In this document: positions 1-5,255 of the stretch, one piece after another | How positions within the stretch are numbered: position 1 is the first letter of the stretch | Layout: each line of letters starts with the position of its first letter | Origin: T3Sed10-213 sp012519365 | GTDB taxonomy: Bacteria > Planctomycetota > Phycisphaerae > Sedimentisphaerales > Anaerohalosphaeraceae | Direction of reading: 5' to 3' | NCBI GenBank assembly: GCA_033809355.1 | Contig: JAPXLV010000094.1 | Coordinates: 1-7,517 of the forward strand | DNA length: 7,517 nt | Made by a program: the position numbers and the translations under genes | Notes under the pieces: generated by a model | Told to the model about the DNA's origin: nothing | Databases searched by the model: none | What the model saw: only the letters and a program-made list of their open reading frames with translations

Positions 1-62
1 CCGTCGAAGAGAGTCTTCATGTCCAGTCGGGGCAACCGCATTTGCTTCGTTCGTTTTTTCAC
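1..62 (-). CDS. Possible start of an unidentified gene running off the left edge
   Basis: An open frame on the minus strand runs from a GTG at 62 to the window edge (about 20 residues), with an in-frame TAG just upstream. Later in-frame ATGs lie at 41 (MRLPRLDMK) and 20 (MKTLFD). The visible peptide is basic, with many Lys and Arg. I do not recognise it. The position, directly after the broken hsdS-like start, would suit an inserted mobile gene, but no transposase motif is visible in so short a piece. No convincing ribosome binding site precedes the GTG. It may be a chance open frame. Confidence 0.22.
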   Translation of the reverse strand, partial: MKKRTKQMRLPRLDMKTLFD

Positions 63-96
63 TGTGCAAAGCTAAAAATATGAGTCGTTCGTTTAA

Positions 97-138
97 TTAT
101 TCAAAAGTCAATAAAGTTGCTTCTTTCCAGTTCGTCAT
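97..138 (-). pseudogene. hsdS: Probable hsdS start, cut off after 13 codons
   Basis: Six bases after the stop of the preceding DUF1016 gene, an ATG at 138 opens the peptide MTNWKEATLLTFE and then meets TAA. A short hydrophilic N-terminus with W-K-E followed by a T/L step is typical of type I specificity subunits, where the first target-recognition domain starts this way. Position also fits, because hsdS usually follows hsdM and accessory genes with very tight spacing. An AAGGG lies about 11 bases upstream of the ATG, inside the end of the previous gene. No reading frame in the remaining 96 bases continues an HsdS-like protein, so it looks truncated by insertion or rearrangement. The call rests on 8-9 residues and gene order. 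A chance short frame is the alternative. Confidence 0.4.
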
Positions 139-144
139 TTATGC

Positions 145-1206
145 TTACCCTTGTTCTGCGAGCTCGGCTTCGATTTGTTCGATCGTGGGCAGCGAACCTT
201 TCAGGTCGTCGGGCAATGCCTGGGTCAGTTCATATTCCGACACGCCCATCGGCTTATGGATGTCGCTTAAAGCGTATTCGGCAACGACTTTATCCTTGCT
301 TTTGCATAGCAGGATGCCAATCGTTGGCTTATCGCCTTCACAACGGAGTTGTTCATCAACGGCTTTGATGTAAAAATTGAGTTTACCGGCGTGTTCCGGC
401 TCAAATTCAACCGTTTTCAGTTCAATCACCACATAGCAATGCAGCCGGGTATGGTAAAACAGCAGATCCAAAAAGAACTCCCGCTCTCCGACCGGCAGGG
501 AAACCTGTTTGCCGAGATACGCAAAGCCGGCGCCAAGCTCCATCAGGAATTTGGCGAGATGGTCAATCAGCCCTTTTTCCAGTTCCCGCTCGGTGTAATC
601 TTCTGTAAGCGTGAGAAAGTCGAAGTTGTACGGGTCTTTGATCATTTCACGGGCAAGGTCGGATTGGGGGGCCGGTAAGGTGGCTTGAAAGTTGGTAATC
701 GCCTTGCCGCTTCGGGCAAAAAAATCACTTTCAATCTGATGTATCAAGACACTGCGCGACCAGTTATTCTCGATCGTTTTGCGGGCATAGAAAAGAGCCT
801 GCTCGACCGTGTCGTATTTCTGGATAATAGCGATATTGTGCCCCCATGGGATTTGAACCAATTGCAGCACAGCCTGCCCGGCGACTTGTGAAACAGGCTG
901 TTTCACTTTTGTATCTTCCGTGCTGTAAAAGAGATACCATTGTCGGACAAATACAATATTGCGATATGAAAACCCCTTCATGTCAGGGAATTCTGCCATT
1001 AAATCTTTGCTTAACTGCTTGAGAAAGCCGCTTCCCCATGCGGCGTTTTTCTGCTTTTGAACGATATCTGCCCCCAACTGCCAGTAAAACTCCAGCAAAG
1101 TGGTATTGACTGCCGTTGCCGCCTTGAGCTGGGCCGCCCGGGCACGCAGCTTAATATCGATCAGCCATTGGCGATATTCTTTAGATGCAGCAATTTCATT
1201 CGCCAT
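145..1206 (-). CDS. DUF1016 / YhcG-type PD-(D/E)XK nuclease family protein, full length
   Basis: This 353-residue protein belongs to the DUF1016 (YhcG-like) family. That family has an N-terminal helical domain and a C-terminal PD-(D/E)XK nuclease fold, and is often found in type I restriction operons. Residues 10-160 form the N-terminal domain (LLEFYWQLGADI near 38-49, SYRNIVFVRQWYLFY at 80-94, ENNWSRSVLIHQIES at 146-160). The nuclease core spans about 205-300: LIDHLAKFLMELG at 213-225, FFLDLLFYH (Asp247), then VIELK (Glu262, Lys264), so the D...ExK triad is intact. The frame stays open upstream to 1488, but family homology begins at the ATG at 1206, which has GGAGG nine bases before it. The start overlaps the previous gene by 11 bases, implying translational coupling. 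The biochemical role of the family within restriction operons is not settled to my knowledge. Confidence 0.9.
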   Translation of the reverse strand: MANEIAASKEYRQWLIDIKLRARAAQLKAATAVNTTLLEFYWQLGADIVQKQKNAAWGSGFLKQLSKDLMAEFPDMKGFSYRNIVFVRQWYLFYSTEDTKVKQPVSQVAGQAVLQLVQIPWGHNIAIIQKYDTVEQALFYARKTIENNWSRSVLIHQIESDFFARSGKAITNFQATLPAPQSDLAREMIKDPYNFDFLTLTEDYTERELEKGLIDHLAKFLMELGAGFAYLGKQVSLPVGEREFFLDLLFYHTRLHCYVVIELKTVEFEPEHAGKLNFYIKAVDEQLRCEGDKPTIGILLCKSKDKVVAEYALSDIHKPMGVSEYELTQALPDDLKGSLPTIEQIEAELAEQG

Positions 1207-1260
1207 AGCCCAAAACCTCCAGATTCTTTTTGATGGTCTTTTCCAGCTTGGTTGATGCGG
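1196..1260 (-). repeat. Direct repeat copy A: shared gene end plus start of the next gene
   Basis: This 65-bp segment aligns without gaps to 2121-2185 at 50 of 65 positions, with an identical 18-bp run at 1230-1247 and 2155-2172. It encodes the LEKTIKKNL tail of the truncated DUF1016 protein. It also carries the TGA stop and, in another frame, the ATG of the downstream DUF1016 gene at the same 11-base overlap as in copy B. A shared coding tail together with an identical overlap geometry points to duplication or recombination of a gene junction, not to convergence. Confidence 0.8.
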
Positions 1261-2131
1261 CCAGTTGTGTTTCGAGAAACCGCTGCATTTGTTTTTTGTC
1301 GGGCAGTTCAAGCTGATATTTGGACACGAACAACTGGTTATCCATCCCAGCCAGTGCATACTCGACCAGTGCGTGGTTTTCCTGTGTACATAGCAGGATG
1401 CCGACGGGCGGGTTGTCGCCTTCGGTCTTCTCATGTCGGGCGTACCAGTTGACATAGGTGTTGAGCTGGCCGAGAAACTCAAATACATACGGGTCGCGGA
1501 TGATCTGATGCGGGGTTTGTGCCTGTGCTTTGTCCAGGGTCAGTTCGGACAGTTTTTTGGGGTTTTTGCTCAGGCCGGAGCGTTCATAGTACAAGCTGGC
1601 AATCTGTCGCTTCAGTTCACGCACCGACCAGTTGCCGCGGATGCACTCGATTTCGTAGAAATACCGCTTTTGGGCATCTTCAATCGCGATTAATTCGGCC
1701 AAGTGGCTAAATGACAATCGTTCCAATAGCGTTTGGCCCGGTGTTCGTGATTCGGGAGACAGTGTCTCCCGGATTGCGGCGGTATCAAGCTGTTTGCCTG
1801 CGTTTTTGAGGAAGGGCAATAGTTCGGGAGTCAGCGACTCCCGGATTCGCGGGTAGGTCAGGTAAAACAGCCGAAATCGCCTAAGTTCCCGTTCTTCAAC
1901 CCGTTTGAGGCCGTAGTGTTGCAGAGAATCCGACAGTTTGTGGAGCAGTTTTTCCCCATATTCAGCCCGATCCTGGCCGTCTTGCTCGTATTCATAGATG
2001 TAATGGCCAATCATCCAATTGCGAAGGGTCAGTCCCATGTTGACGGCCTTGACCGCCTGTTTCTGAAGGCTGTCGTGTATGGTCTTGATCTGTTGAACAA
2101 GGCCATTGAAATTGAGCTGTTCAGAGGCCAT
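1196..2131 (-). CDS. DUF1016 family protein lacking the nuclease core, with an HsdM-like C-terminal tail
   Basis: This 311-residue DUF1016 paralogue starts at the ATG at 2131. A TTG two codons upstream is possible but less likely. The N-terminal domain is intact (RNWMIGHYIYEYEQ at 37-50, ECIRGNWSVRELKRQIASLY at 162-181). After IRDPYVFEFLG (211-221) the sequence jumps straight to QLNTYVNWYARHEKTEGDN and VGILLCTQ. In the full-length neighbour about 75 residues lie here, including the catalytic Asp and the ExK motif. The join (about 1465-1475) is in frame and the rest is undamaged, so a stable protein without nuclease activity is expected. Its last 16 residues, LEKTIKKNLEVLGYGE, match the end of HsdM upstream (LEKTIKKNLKEIGYGL) at 12 positions, a tail I do not recall from DUF1016 proteins. 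Residues 96-128 contain two hairpin-encoded repeats. The gene overlaps hsdM and the next gene by 11 bases each. It could instead be a decaying gene that has kept its frame by chance. Confidence 0.88.
   Translation of the reverse strand: MASEQLNFNGLVQQIKTIHDSLQKQAVKAVNMGLTLRNWMIGHYIYEYEQDGQDRAEYGEKLLHKLSDSLQHYGLKRVEERELRRFRLFYLTYPRIRESLTPELLPFLKNAGKQLDTAAIRETLSPESRTPGQTLLERLSFSHLAELIAIEDAQKRYFYEIECIRGNWSVRELKRQIASLYYERSGLSKNPKKLSELTLDKAQAQTPHQIIRDPYVFEFLGQLNTYVNWYARHEKTEGDNPPVGILLCTQENHALVEYALAGMDNQLFVSKYQLELPDKKQMQRFLETQLAASTKLEKTIKKNLEVLGYGE
1751..1775. repeat. Intragenic hairpin repeat, copy 1
   Basis: The arms CGGGAGAC (1753-1760) and GTCTCCCG (1764-1771) are perfectly complementary around AGT, and outer T/A and G-T pairs extend the stem. 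On the coding strand it gives the peptide RETLSPE. It matches copy 2 at 22 of 25 positions, exactly 72 bp (24 codons) away, and two of the three differences are a compensating pair in the stem. It lies in a region of the DUF1016 protein that I recall as variable in length between relatives. Confidence 0.75.
1823..1847. repeat. Intragenic hairpin repeat, copy 2
   Basis: The arms CGGGAGTC (1825-1832) and GACTCCCG (1836-1843) are perfectly complementary around AGC. On the coding strand it gives the peptide RESLTPE. Relative to copy 1, an A-T stem pair has become T-A and one loop base differs, so pairing has been kept while the sequence changed. Confidence 0.75.
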
Positions 2132-2185
2132 ACCCAATCTCTTTCAGATTCTTCTTGATGGTCTTTTCCAGCCTGGCCGATTCGG
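2121..2185 (-). repeat. Direct repeat copy B: hsdM end plus start of the truncated DUF1016 gene
   Basis: This is the counterpart of the segment at 1196-1260. It encodes the final residues of HsdM (SARLEKTIKKNLKEIGYGL) and contains the ATG at 2131 of the next gene. As HsdM-like proteins commonly end in this way, copy B is probably the source and copy A the derived one. That direction is inference. Confidence 0.8.
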
Positions 2186-3701
2186 CGAATTGTTCGGCCA
2201 GTGTGGCGGTCAGGTGCTGCATCTTTTCCTCAAACAGTTCGCCGTCGTCTTCGGCCGTCTCGGCGCCGACATAGCGGCCGGGGGTCAGGACATAGCCGTG
2301 CGAGGCGATCTCTTCGAGCGTGGCGGACTTCCACCAGCCGGGCTTGTCCTCGTACGTGCCGCCTTCGCTGCGCCAGGCGTGATAGACGCCGGCAATCTCG
2401 GCGATGTCGGCTTCGGACAGTTCGCGATGGACGCGGTCGATGAGTGTGCCGCAGCGGCGGGCGTCGATAAACAGCGTCTGGCCGCAGCGGGAGCGGAATT
2501 TACGTTTGGCATCGGCGGTCTTTTTGCGGGTGACAAACCACAGGCAGACGGGAATCTGCGTGGTGTAGAACAACTGCCCCGGCAAGGCGATCATGCAATC
2601 GATCATATCCTGTTCGATCATGGCCTTGCGGATTTGGCCTTCGTTGCTGGTGTTGGTGCTCATCGAGCCGTTGGCCATGACAAAGCCCGCGATACCGCCG
2701 GGGGACAGGTGGTGGATGAAATGCTGTATCCAGGCGTAGTTGGCGTTATTGGCCGGCGGTGTGCCGAATTTCCAGCGGACATCCTCCCGCAGCCGGTCGC
2801 CGCCCCAGTCGCTCATATTGAACGGGGGATTGGCGAGGATAAAGTCGGCCTTGAGGTCTTTGTGGGCGTCGGCGTGGAAGCTGTCGGCCCATTGGGGGCC
2901 GAGGTTGGCGTCGATGCCGCGGATGGCCAGATTCATCCGGGCCAGCCGCCAGGTAGTCGGGTTGGATTCCTGGCCGTAGATGGCGATGTCGCCGAGGCGT
3001 CCGCCGTGGGCCTCGACGAACTTTTCGCTCTGGACGAACATCCCGCCGCTGCCGCAACAGGGGTCATAGATGCGGCCTTTGTACGGCTCGATCATCTCGA
3101 CCAAGAGGCGCACGACGCATTGCGGGGTGTAGAACTCGCCGCCGGATTTGCCCTCGGCGGCAGCGAATCGACCGAGAAAGTATTCATACACCCGGCCGAG
3201 GATGTCTTTGGAGCTTTTCTTTTCGTCTTTGGCGATTAGTTCGATGTTGCTGATGATGTCGATCAACTCGCCCAGGCGGGTCTTGTCAAGGTCGGGACGG
3301 GCATAGTTTTTCGGCAGGACGCCTTTGAGCGTCTTGTTTTCCCGTTCGATGGCGGTCATGGCGTCGTCGATGGTCTGGCCAATGGTCGGATGTTTGGCGG
3401 TTTTCTGGATGATTGACCAGCGGGCTTGCGGCGGCACCCAGAAGACATTTTCGGCCATGTACTCGTCGCGGTCTTCGGGGTTGGCGTATTCCTGTGTTTG
3501 CAAGGCGGTGTATTTGGCCTGGAACGTGTCGGAGATGTATTTGAGGAAGATCAGCCCCAGTGCGACGTGCTTGTATTCCGAGGCGTCCATATGGCCCCGC
3601 ATTTTATCCGCAGCAGCCCACAGCTTGTCCTCAAATCCCAGATGGGCGCCATTCTCCGATTTTGCCTTCGATACCGATTTCCTGCTATTATTTTTGGCCA
3701 T
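2121..3701 (-). CDS. hsdM: Type I restriction-modification system methyltransferase subunit HsdM
   Basis: This 526-residue protein is the N6-adenine methyltransferase subunit. With HsdS it methylates the recognition site, using S-adenosylmethionine. The N-terminal HsdM domain is at about 22-60 (GFEDKLWAAADKMRGHMDAS, then the LGLIFLKYISDTF helix). GEFYTPQCVVRLLVEMI follows at 188-204, the SAM-binding motif I DPCCGSGG at 213-220, and the catalytic NPPF at 291-294 within ILANPPFNMSDWGGD. The C-terminus is a charged helix ending LEKTIKKNLKEIGYGL. Length and motif order are normal. The ATG at 3701 has AAGGG six bases upstream and is preferred over the in-frame GTG at 3725. It is the first gene of the operon and overlaps the next gene by 11 bases. 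hsdR and an intact hsdS are not in the window. Confidence 0.97.
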   Translation of the reverse strand: MAKNNSRKSVSKAKSENGAHLGFEDKLWAAADKMRGHMDASEYKHVALGLIFLKYISDTFQAKYTALQTQEYANPEDRDEYMAENVFWVPPQARWSIIQKTAKHPTIGQTIDDAMTAIERENKTLKGVLPKNYARPDLDKTRLGELIDIISNIELIAKDEKKSSKDILGRVYEYFLGRFAAAEGKSGGEFYTPQCVVRLLVEMIEPYKGRIYDPCCGSGGMFVQSEKFVEAHGGRLGDIAIYGQESNPTTWRLARMNLAIRGIDANLGPQWADSFHADAHKDLKADFILANPPFNMSDWGGDRLREDVRWKFGTPPANNANYAWIQHFIHHLSPGGIAGFVMANGSMSTNTSNEGQIRKAMIEQDMIDCMIALPGQLFYTTQIPVCLWFVTRKKTADAKRKFRSRCGQTLFIDARRCGTLIDRVHRELSEADIAEIAGVYHAWRSEGGTYEDKPGWWKSATLEEIASHGYVLTPGRYVGAETAEDDGELFEEKMQHLTATLAEQFAESARLEKTIKKNLKEIGYGL

Positions 3702-3848
3702 CGCGTACCCTTGTGTTGTAATCACTGCCCTGATTGATCTGATTGACCAGAACCCGCCAACTCATCAACGCTGTTAATTGCCTTAAATTAAAGGGCATTG
3801 TACATCCTGTTCGGCTTGTTGTTTTCGGGTTTCCCTGAATTTCCCGCG

Positions 3849-3877
3849 ATAATACCAAAACAATATCGGAATCGCAA
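3849..3877 (-). promoter_or_regulatory. Candidate promoter of the hsdM operon
   Basis: On the minus strand TTGCGA (3877-3872) and TATTAT (3854-3849) are separated by 17 bases, matching the sigma-70 consensus at 4/6 and 5/6. It would give a leader of roughly 140 bases before the hsdM ATG. A weaker overlapping pair (TTGATT with TATTGT) sits slightly upstream. The leader (3702-3848) holds no gene I can support, only an AT-rich palindromic patch near 3780-3800. Confidence 0.4.
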
Positions 3878-3975
3878 TAATTAATCAACTGTCGCATTGA
3901 GACTGGAATTTCAAATTTTGGCAATTAAGAGTCCTGAATGCTCTTTTTGTTTGAGTTTCTCTGTGTTTGCGGCAC

Positions 3976-4043
3976 AAAAAAAGCCTGTGGAGCAAAGAAG
4001 GAGGATGGGGCAGGTGATGCCCCACAGGGCTAACTCCACAGGC
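3976..4043 (-). terminator. Rho-independent terminator closing the small RNA
   Basis: The perfect 10-bp arms at 4043-4034 and 3992-3983 (GCCTGTGGAG / CTCCACAGGC) are followed on the minus strand by seven T (3982-3976). A second perfect 6-bp hairpin is nested inside (4023-4018 with 4012-4007). The T-tract fixes the direction of transcription as minus. Confidence 0.75.
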
Positions 4044-4055
4044 AACAGAAGGAGA
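3976..4055 (-). ncRNA. Candidate small RNA with anti-Shine-Dalgarno-like segments
   Basis: A transcript started from the promoter at 4062-4090 and ended at the U-tract at 3976 would be about 80 nt. Its predicted layout is a 5' single strand with UCUCCUUCU; a 10-bp stem strand GCCUGUGGAG; a perfect inner hairpin GGGGCA-UCACC-UGCCCC; a single-stranded AUCCUCCUUCUUUG; the closing strand CUCCACAGGC; and seven U. CUCCUUCU appears twice (4054-4047 and 4003-3996), each time outside the stems. The second copy contains CCUCCUU, the core of the 16S rRNA 3' end. CU-rich unpaired segments are how many base-pairing sRNAs reach ribosome binding sites. I recognise no known family. The gene is independent of hsdM, whose candidate promoter starts about 100 bases further on. 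Confidence 0.6.
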
Positions 4056-4061
4056 AAACTT

Positions 4062-4090
4062 CTTATAGCTAAAAGCTGTTCTTGTGTCAA
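4062..4090 (-). promoter_or_regulatory. Strong sigma-70-type promoter for the small RNA
   Basis: On the minus strand TTGACA (4090-4085, 6/6) and TATAAG (4067-4062, 5/6) have a 17-base spacer. It is the strongest promoter match I see in the window apart from the TTGACA-TAGAAT pair at its right end. The terminator lies only about 20 bases past the expected start, so the unit is a stand-alone small transcript. Confidence 0.7.
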
Positions 4091-4156
4091 TTCCTGACGG
4101 ATGTGAAATCGGGCTTTACTGGCTGTCGAGGAGTGGTCAAGCAAATCGCACCCCGA

Positions 4157-4388
4157 GATAGCGGCTCATGTCGGCGTTAGCAGACGCCATCTATCGCAGT
4201 GGATCGTCGATATTTCTCGACACGACGATTCCGATAAGGGAAGCCCTTCCCATACGGGTACAGAAGACTCCACAACTCCAGAAACAGAGACAGAAACCGC
4301 AGAATTCGGCCAAAATCGAAGCAGTTGCGGATAGTGTCTTAATTCCAGACACGAAACTACCGATATGGCAACCCCTTGCCTTATCGGA
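4157..4388. repeat. Palindrome-dense non-coding stretch with an inverted pair of hairpin repeats
   Basis: No gene is supportable between 4091 and 4566. The stretch contains many stems: GATAG/CTATC (4157-4161, 4191-4195) around GGCGT/ACGCC; TCGTCG/CGACGA (4204-4209, 4223-4228); GGGAAG-CC-CTTCCC (4238-4251); CCGCA/TGCGG (4297-4301, 4326-4330); GTGTCT/AGACAC (4334-4339, 4347-4352); and a 28-nt palindrome at 4360-4387 (CCGATA-T-GGCAA-CCCC-TTGCC-T-TATCGG). The segments 4230-4258 and 4360-4388 are inverted copies of each other (TCCGATAAGG plus a hairpin with changed but still pairing bases). This resembles REP/BIME or MITE-type repeats. The rest of 4389-4566 shows nothing I can name. Confidence 0.55.
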
Positions 4389-4566
4389 TGCCAAGAGTCG
4401 GGAATACGAAAAAATAGATTGGCATCTTTCGAGGTACTATGGGTGTCAAAGGCGCGGGCGGGTGGGGGTGTGGTAAAGATTTTCCCGCTCGTGTGTATCC
4501 GTTTTTTCTGATGCCTCGGTCGCTGTCTGACCGTCTGGACGTGGTGTCTGGCTCTATTTGATCTTC

Positions 4567-4755
4567 TCATCGACAAACCCGCTCGGCCTGTCGGTCAATG
4601 AAGGCAATCAGTTCCGGCTGTGGATAGAAGATACGTCTGGAGATTTGCACTGCTCGCAGAACACCTGCTTCCCGATATCGCTTCATCGTTTCTCTGGGGC
4701 TTTTAATGCTGATTGTGTCCAGTCGCAAAAATCGGATTGCTTCATCCTCGGTCAT
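4567..4755 (-). CDS. Small excisionase-like helix-turn-helix protein, probably 5'-truncated
   Basis: This small protein of about 62 residues starts at the ATG at 4755 (MTEDEAIRFLRLD). The frame is also open to a TTG at 4785. TEDEAIRFLRLD, KSPRETMKRYREAG, LRAVQISRRIFYP and ELIAFI form the helix-turn-helix plus wing pattern of HTH_17/excisionase-type DNA-binding proteins. In these a residue set like RRIFYP makes the wing, and a final helix picks up the next site. Such proteins usually sit next to integrases and help excision or regulate the element. No ribosome binding site precedes the ATG, and the sequence just upstream belongs to a different small gene, so the native start was probably lost in a deletion. 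Its position next to the tRNA-Ser scar fits an element end. Confidence 0.65.
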   Translation of the reverse strand: MTEDEAIRFLRLDTISIKSPRETMKRYREAGVLRAVQISRRIFYPQPELIAFIDRQAERVCR

Positions 4756-4864
4756 CAAATAGGGGCAGGGTGTCCCACCGCTCAATCAGATCGACCAATT
4801 CAGGGTGATTTTGCAGCGAAAAGGTTATGCTGGAGGATATGCCGCTTTTTTCGATGTTTGTAAG
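4742..4864 (-). pseudogene. Remnant of a small island gene, fused by deletion to the HTH gene
   Basis: The frame reads ...SLQNHPELVDLIERWDTLP and then breaks into LFDDRG and a stop. The P-E-L-x-x-L-I-x-x-W-x-x-L-P pattern resembles the end region of small uncharacterised proteins that I recall beside integrase genes in planctomycete elements, where it continues as an 'AI(R/K)AGI(L/V)AMV' helix. Here that continuation is missing and the HTH sequence follows immediately, which suggests a deletion joining the two genes near 4765. No good start codon is visible. The family link is from memory and should be treated as inference. Confidence 0.35.
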
Positions 4865-4898
4865 TTCTTTTGTTTTCTGTGTGTTAGCGTTTTCGTCA

Positions 4899-4963
4899 GA
4901 CGGTTTGCTAAACCGTCGTGGGGGTAACCGCCCCCACCGCGGGTTCGAATCCCGCCCTCTCCG
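4899..4963 (+). tRNA. tRNA-Ser(GCU) 3' half only; probable attachment-site scar
   Basis: The fragment contains a complete anticodon arm (stem 4900-4904 with 4912-4916, loop TTGCTAA, anticodon GCT at 4907-4909) and the long variable arm typical of serine tRNA (GTGGGGG / CCCCCAC). It continues with the T arm (GCGGG-TTCGAAT-CCCGC, 4939-4955), the 3' acceptor strand CCTCTCC (4956-4962) and discriminator G. CCA is not encoded. The 5' acceptor strand GGAGAGG and the D arm are absent upstream, so it cannot make a tRNA. A block running from the anticodon arm to the 3' end is what tyrosine integrases leave as the distal attachment site when they insert into tRNA genes. An intact copy is expected outside the window. 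Confidence 0.8.
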
Positions 4964-5188
4964 TTTTTTGTCCAAAAACCCTGTTTTTGCCCCCGTCAGC
5001 GGTTTTTTTTCTGTCTTGCCAGTATCCTGTTTTGACCCGTCAGCATTGCCAGTCATTGCCAAAGAATGACCCGAAAAGTCAGATTTTTTTGTAAGCTGGT
5101 TTGTAAGCGATTTCAAGCCAGCGTTGGCAGTGCCATTATCCCCCGGTTGTCCGGCTTTCACGCCCCGAATCGCTATCGGCTTGGTTTA
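4964..5188 (-). pseudogene. Possible decayed C-terminal tail of an integrase
   Basis: An open minus-strand frame begins after an in-frame stop at 5188-5186 and runs without interruption to the tRNA scar. It reads through SLTNQLTKKSDFSGHSLAMT, GNADGSKQDTGK and KKPLTGAKTGF. Ser/Thr/Gly-rich tails with an 'LT.QLT' step followed by 'S...H.L' resemble C-terminal extensions that I recall from planctomycete tyrosine integrases, and the place beside a tRNA scar is suitable. No catalytic region is present. This is a weak call from pattern memory. The stretch may be plain intergenic DNA. Confidence 0.25.
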
Positions 5189-5255
5189 GGAAATGCGACA
5201 GTCCCCTGTCCCCCCAGCGACAAGTGAGAAGCAGGCTGAGCCCATGGGTCGCCAT

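Noticed and set aside
145..1488. Longer 447-residue version of the second DUF1016 gene starting at 1488
   Set aside because: The first 94 residues are an antisense-free but out-of-frame reading of the preceding DUF1016 gene, rich in Ser/Trp/Pro/Cys and unlike the family. Homology and a GGAGG site support the ATG at 1206.
2106..3239. Long plus-strand open frame opposite hsdM (377 residues)
   Set aside because: It mirrors the GC-rich codons of hsdM, is Ala/Gly/Val-rich with no recognisable domain, and hsdM itself is certain.
3688..3924. 78-residue minus-strand frame over the hsdM leader
   Set aside because: It covers the candidate promoter and leader, overlaps the hsdM start and resembles no family I know.
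4005..4097. Plus-strand mini-ORF MGQVMPHRANSTGNRRRK... preceded by AAGGAGG
   Set aside because: The purine run directly abuts the ATG with no spacing. It is better explained as the complement of the sRNA's CCUCCUU segment.
3911..4144. 77-residue minus-strand frame overlapping the sRNA gene, starting at TTG
   Set aside because: It reads through the sRNA promoter, both stems and the terminator, has no ribosome binding site and no domain. The RNA signals explain the stretch better.
4166..4576. Overlapping frames on both strands (4166-4576 minus, 4168-4476 plus, 4191-4394 minus)
   Set aside because: None shows a domain, a good start or codon bias, and the stretch is filled with palindromes.
4742..5161. 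139-residue minus-strand frame across the tRNA-Ser fragment
   Set aside because: The GRDSNPRWG stretch is the usual false translation of a tRNA on the opposite strand. Only its two ends may hold real remnants, and these are listed separately.
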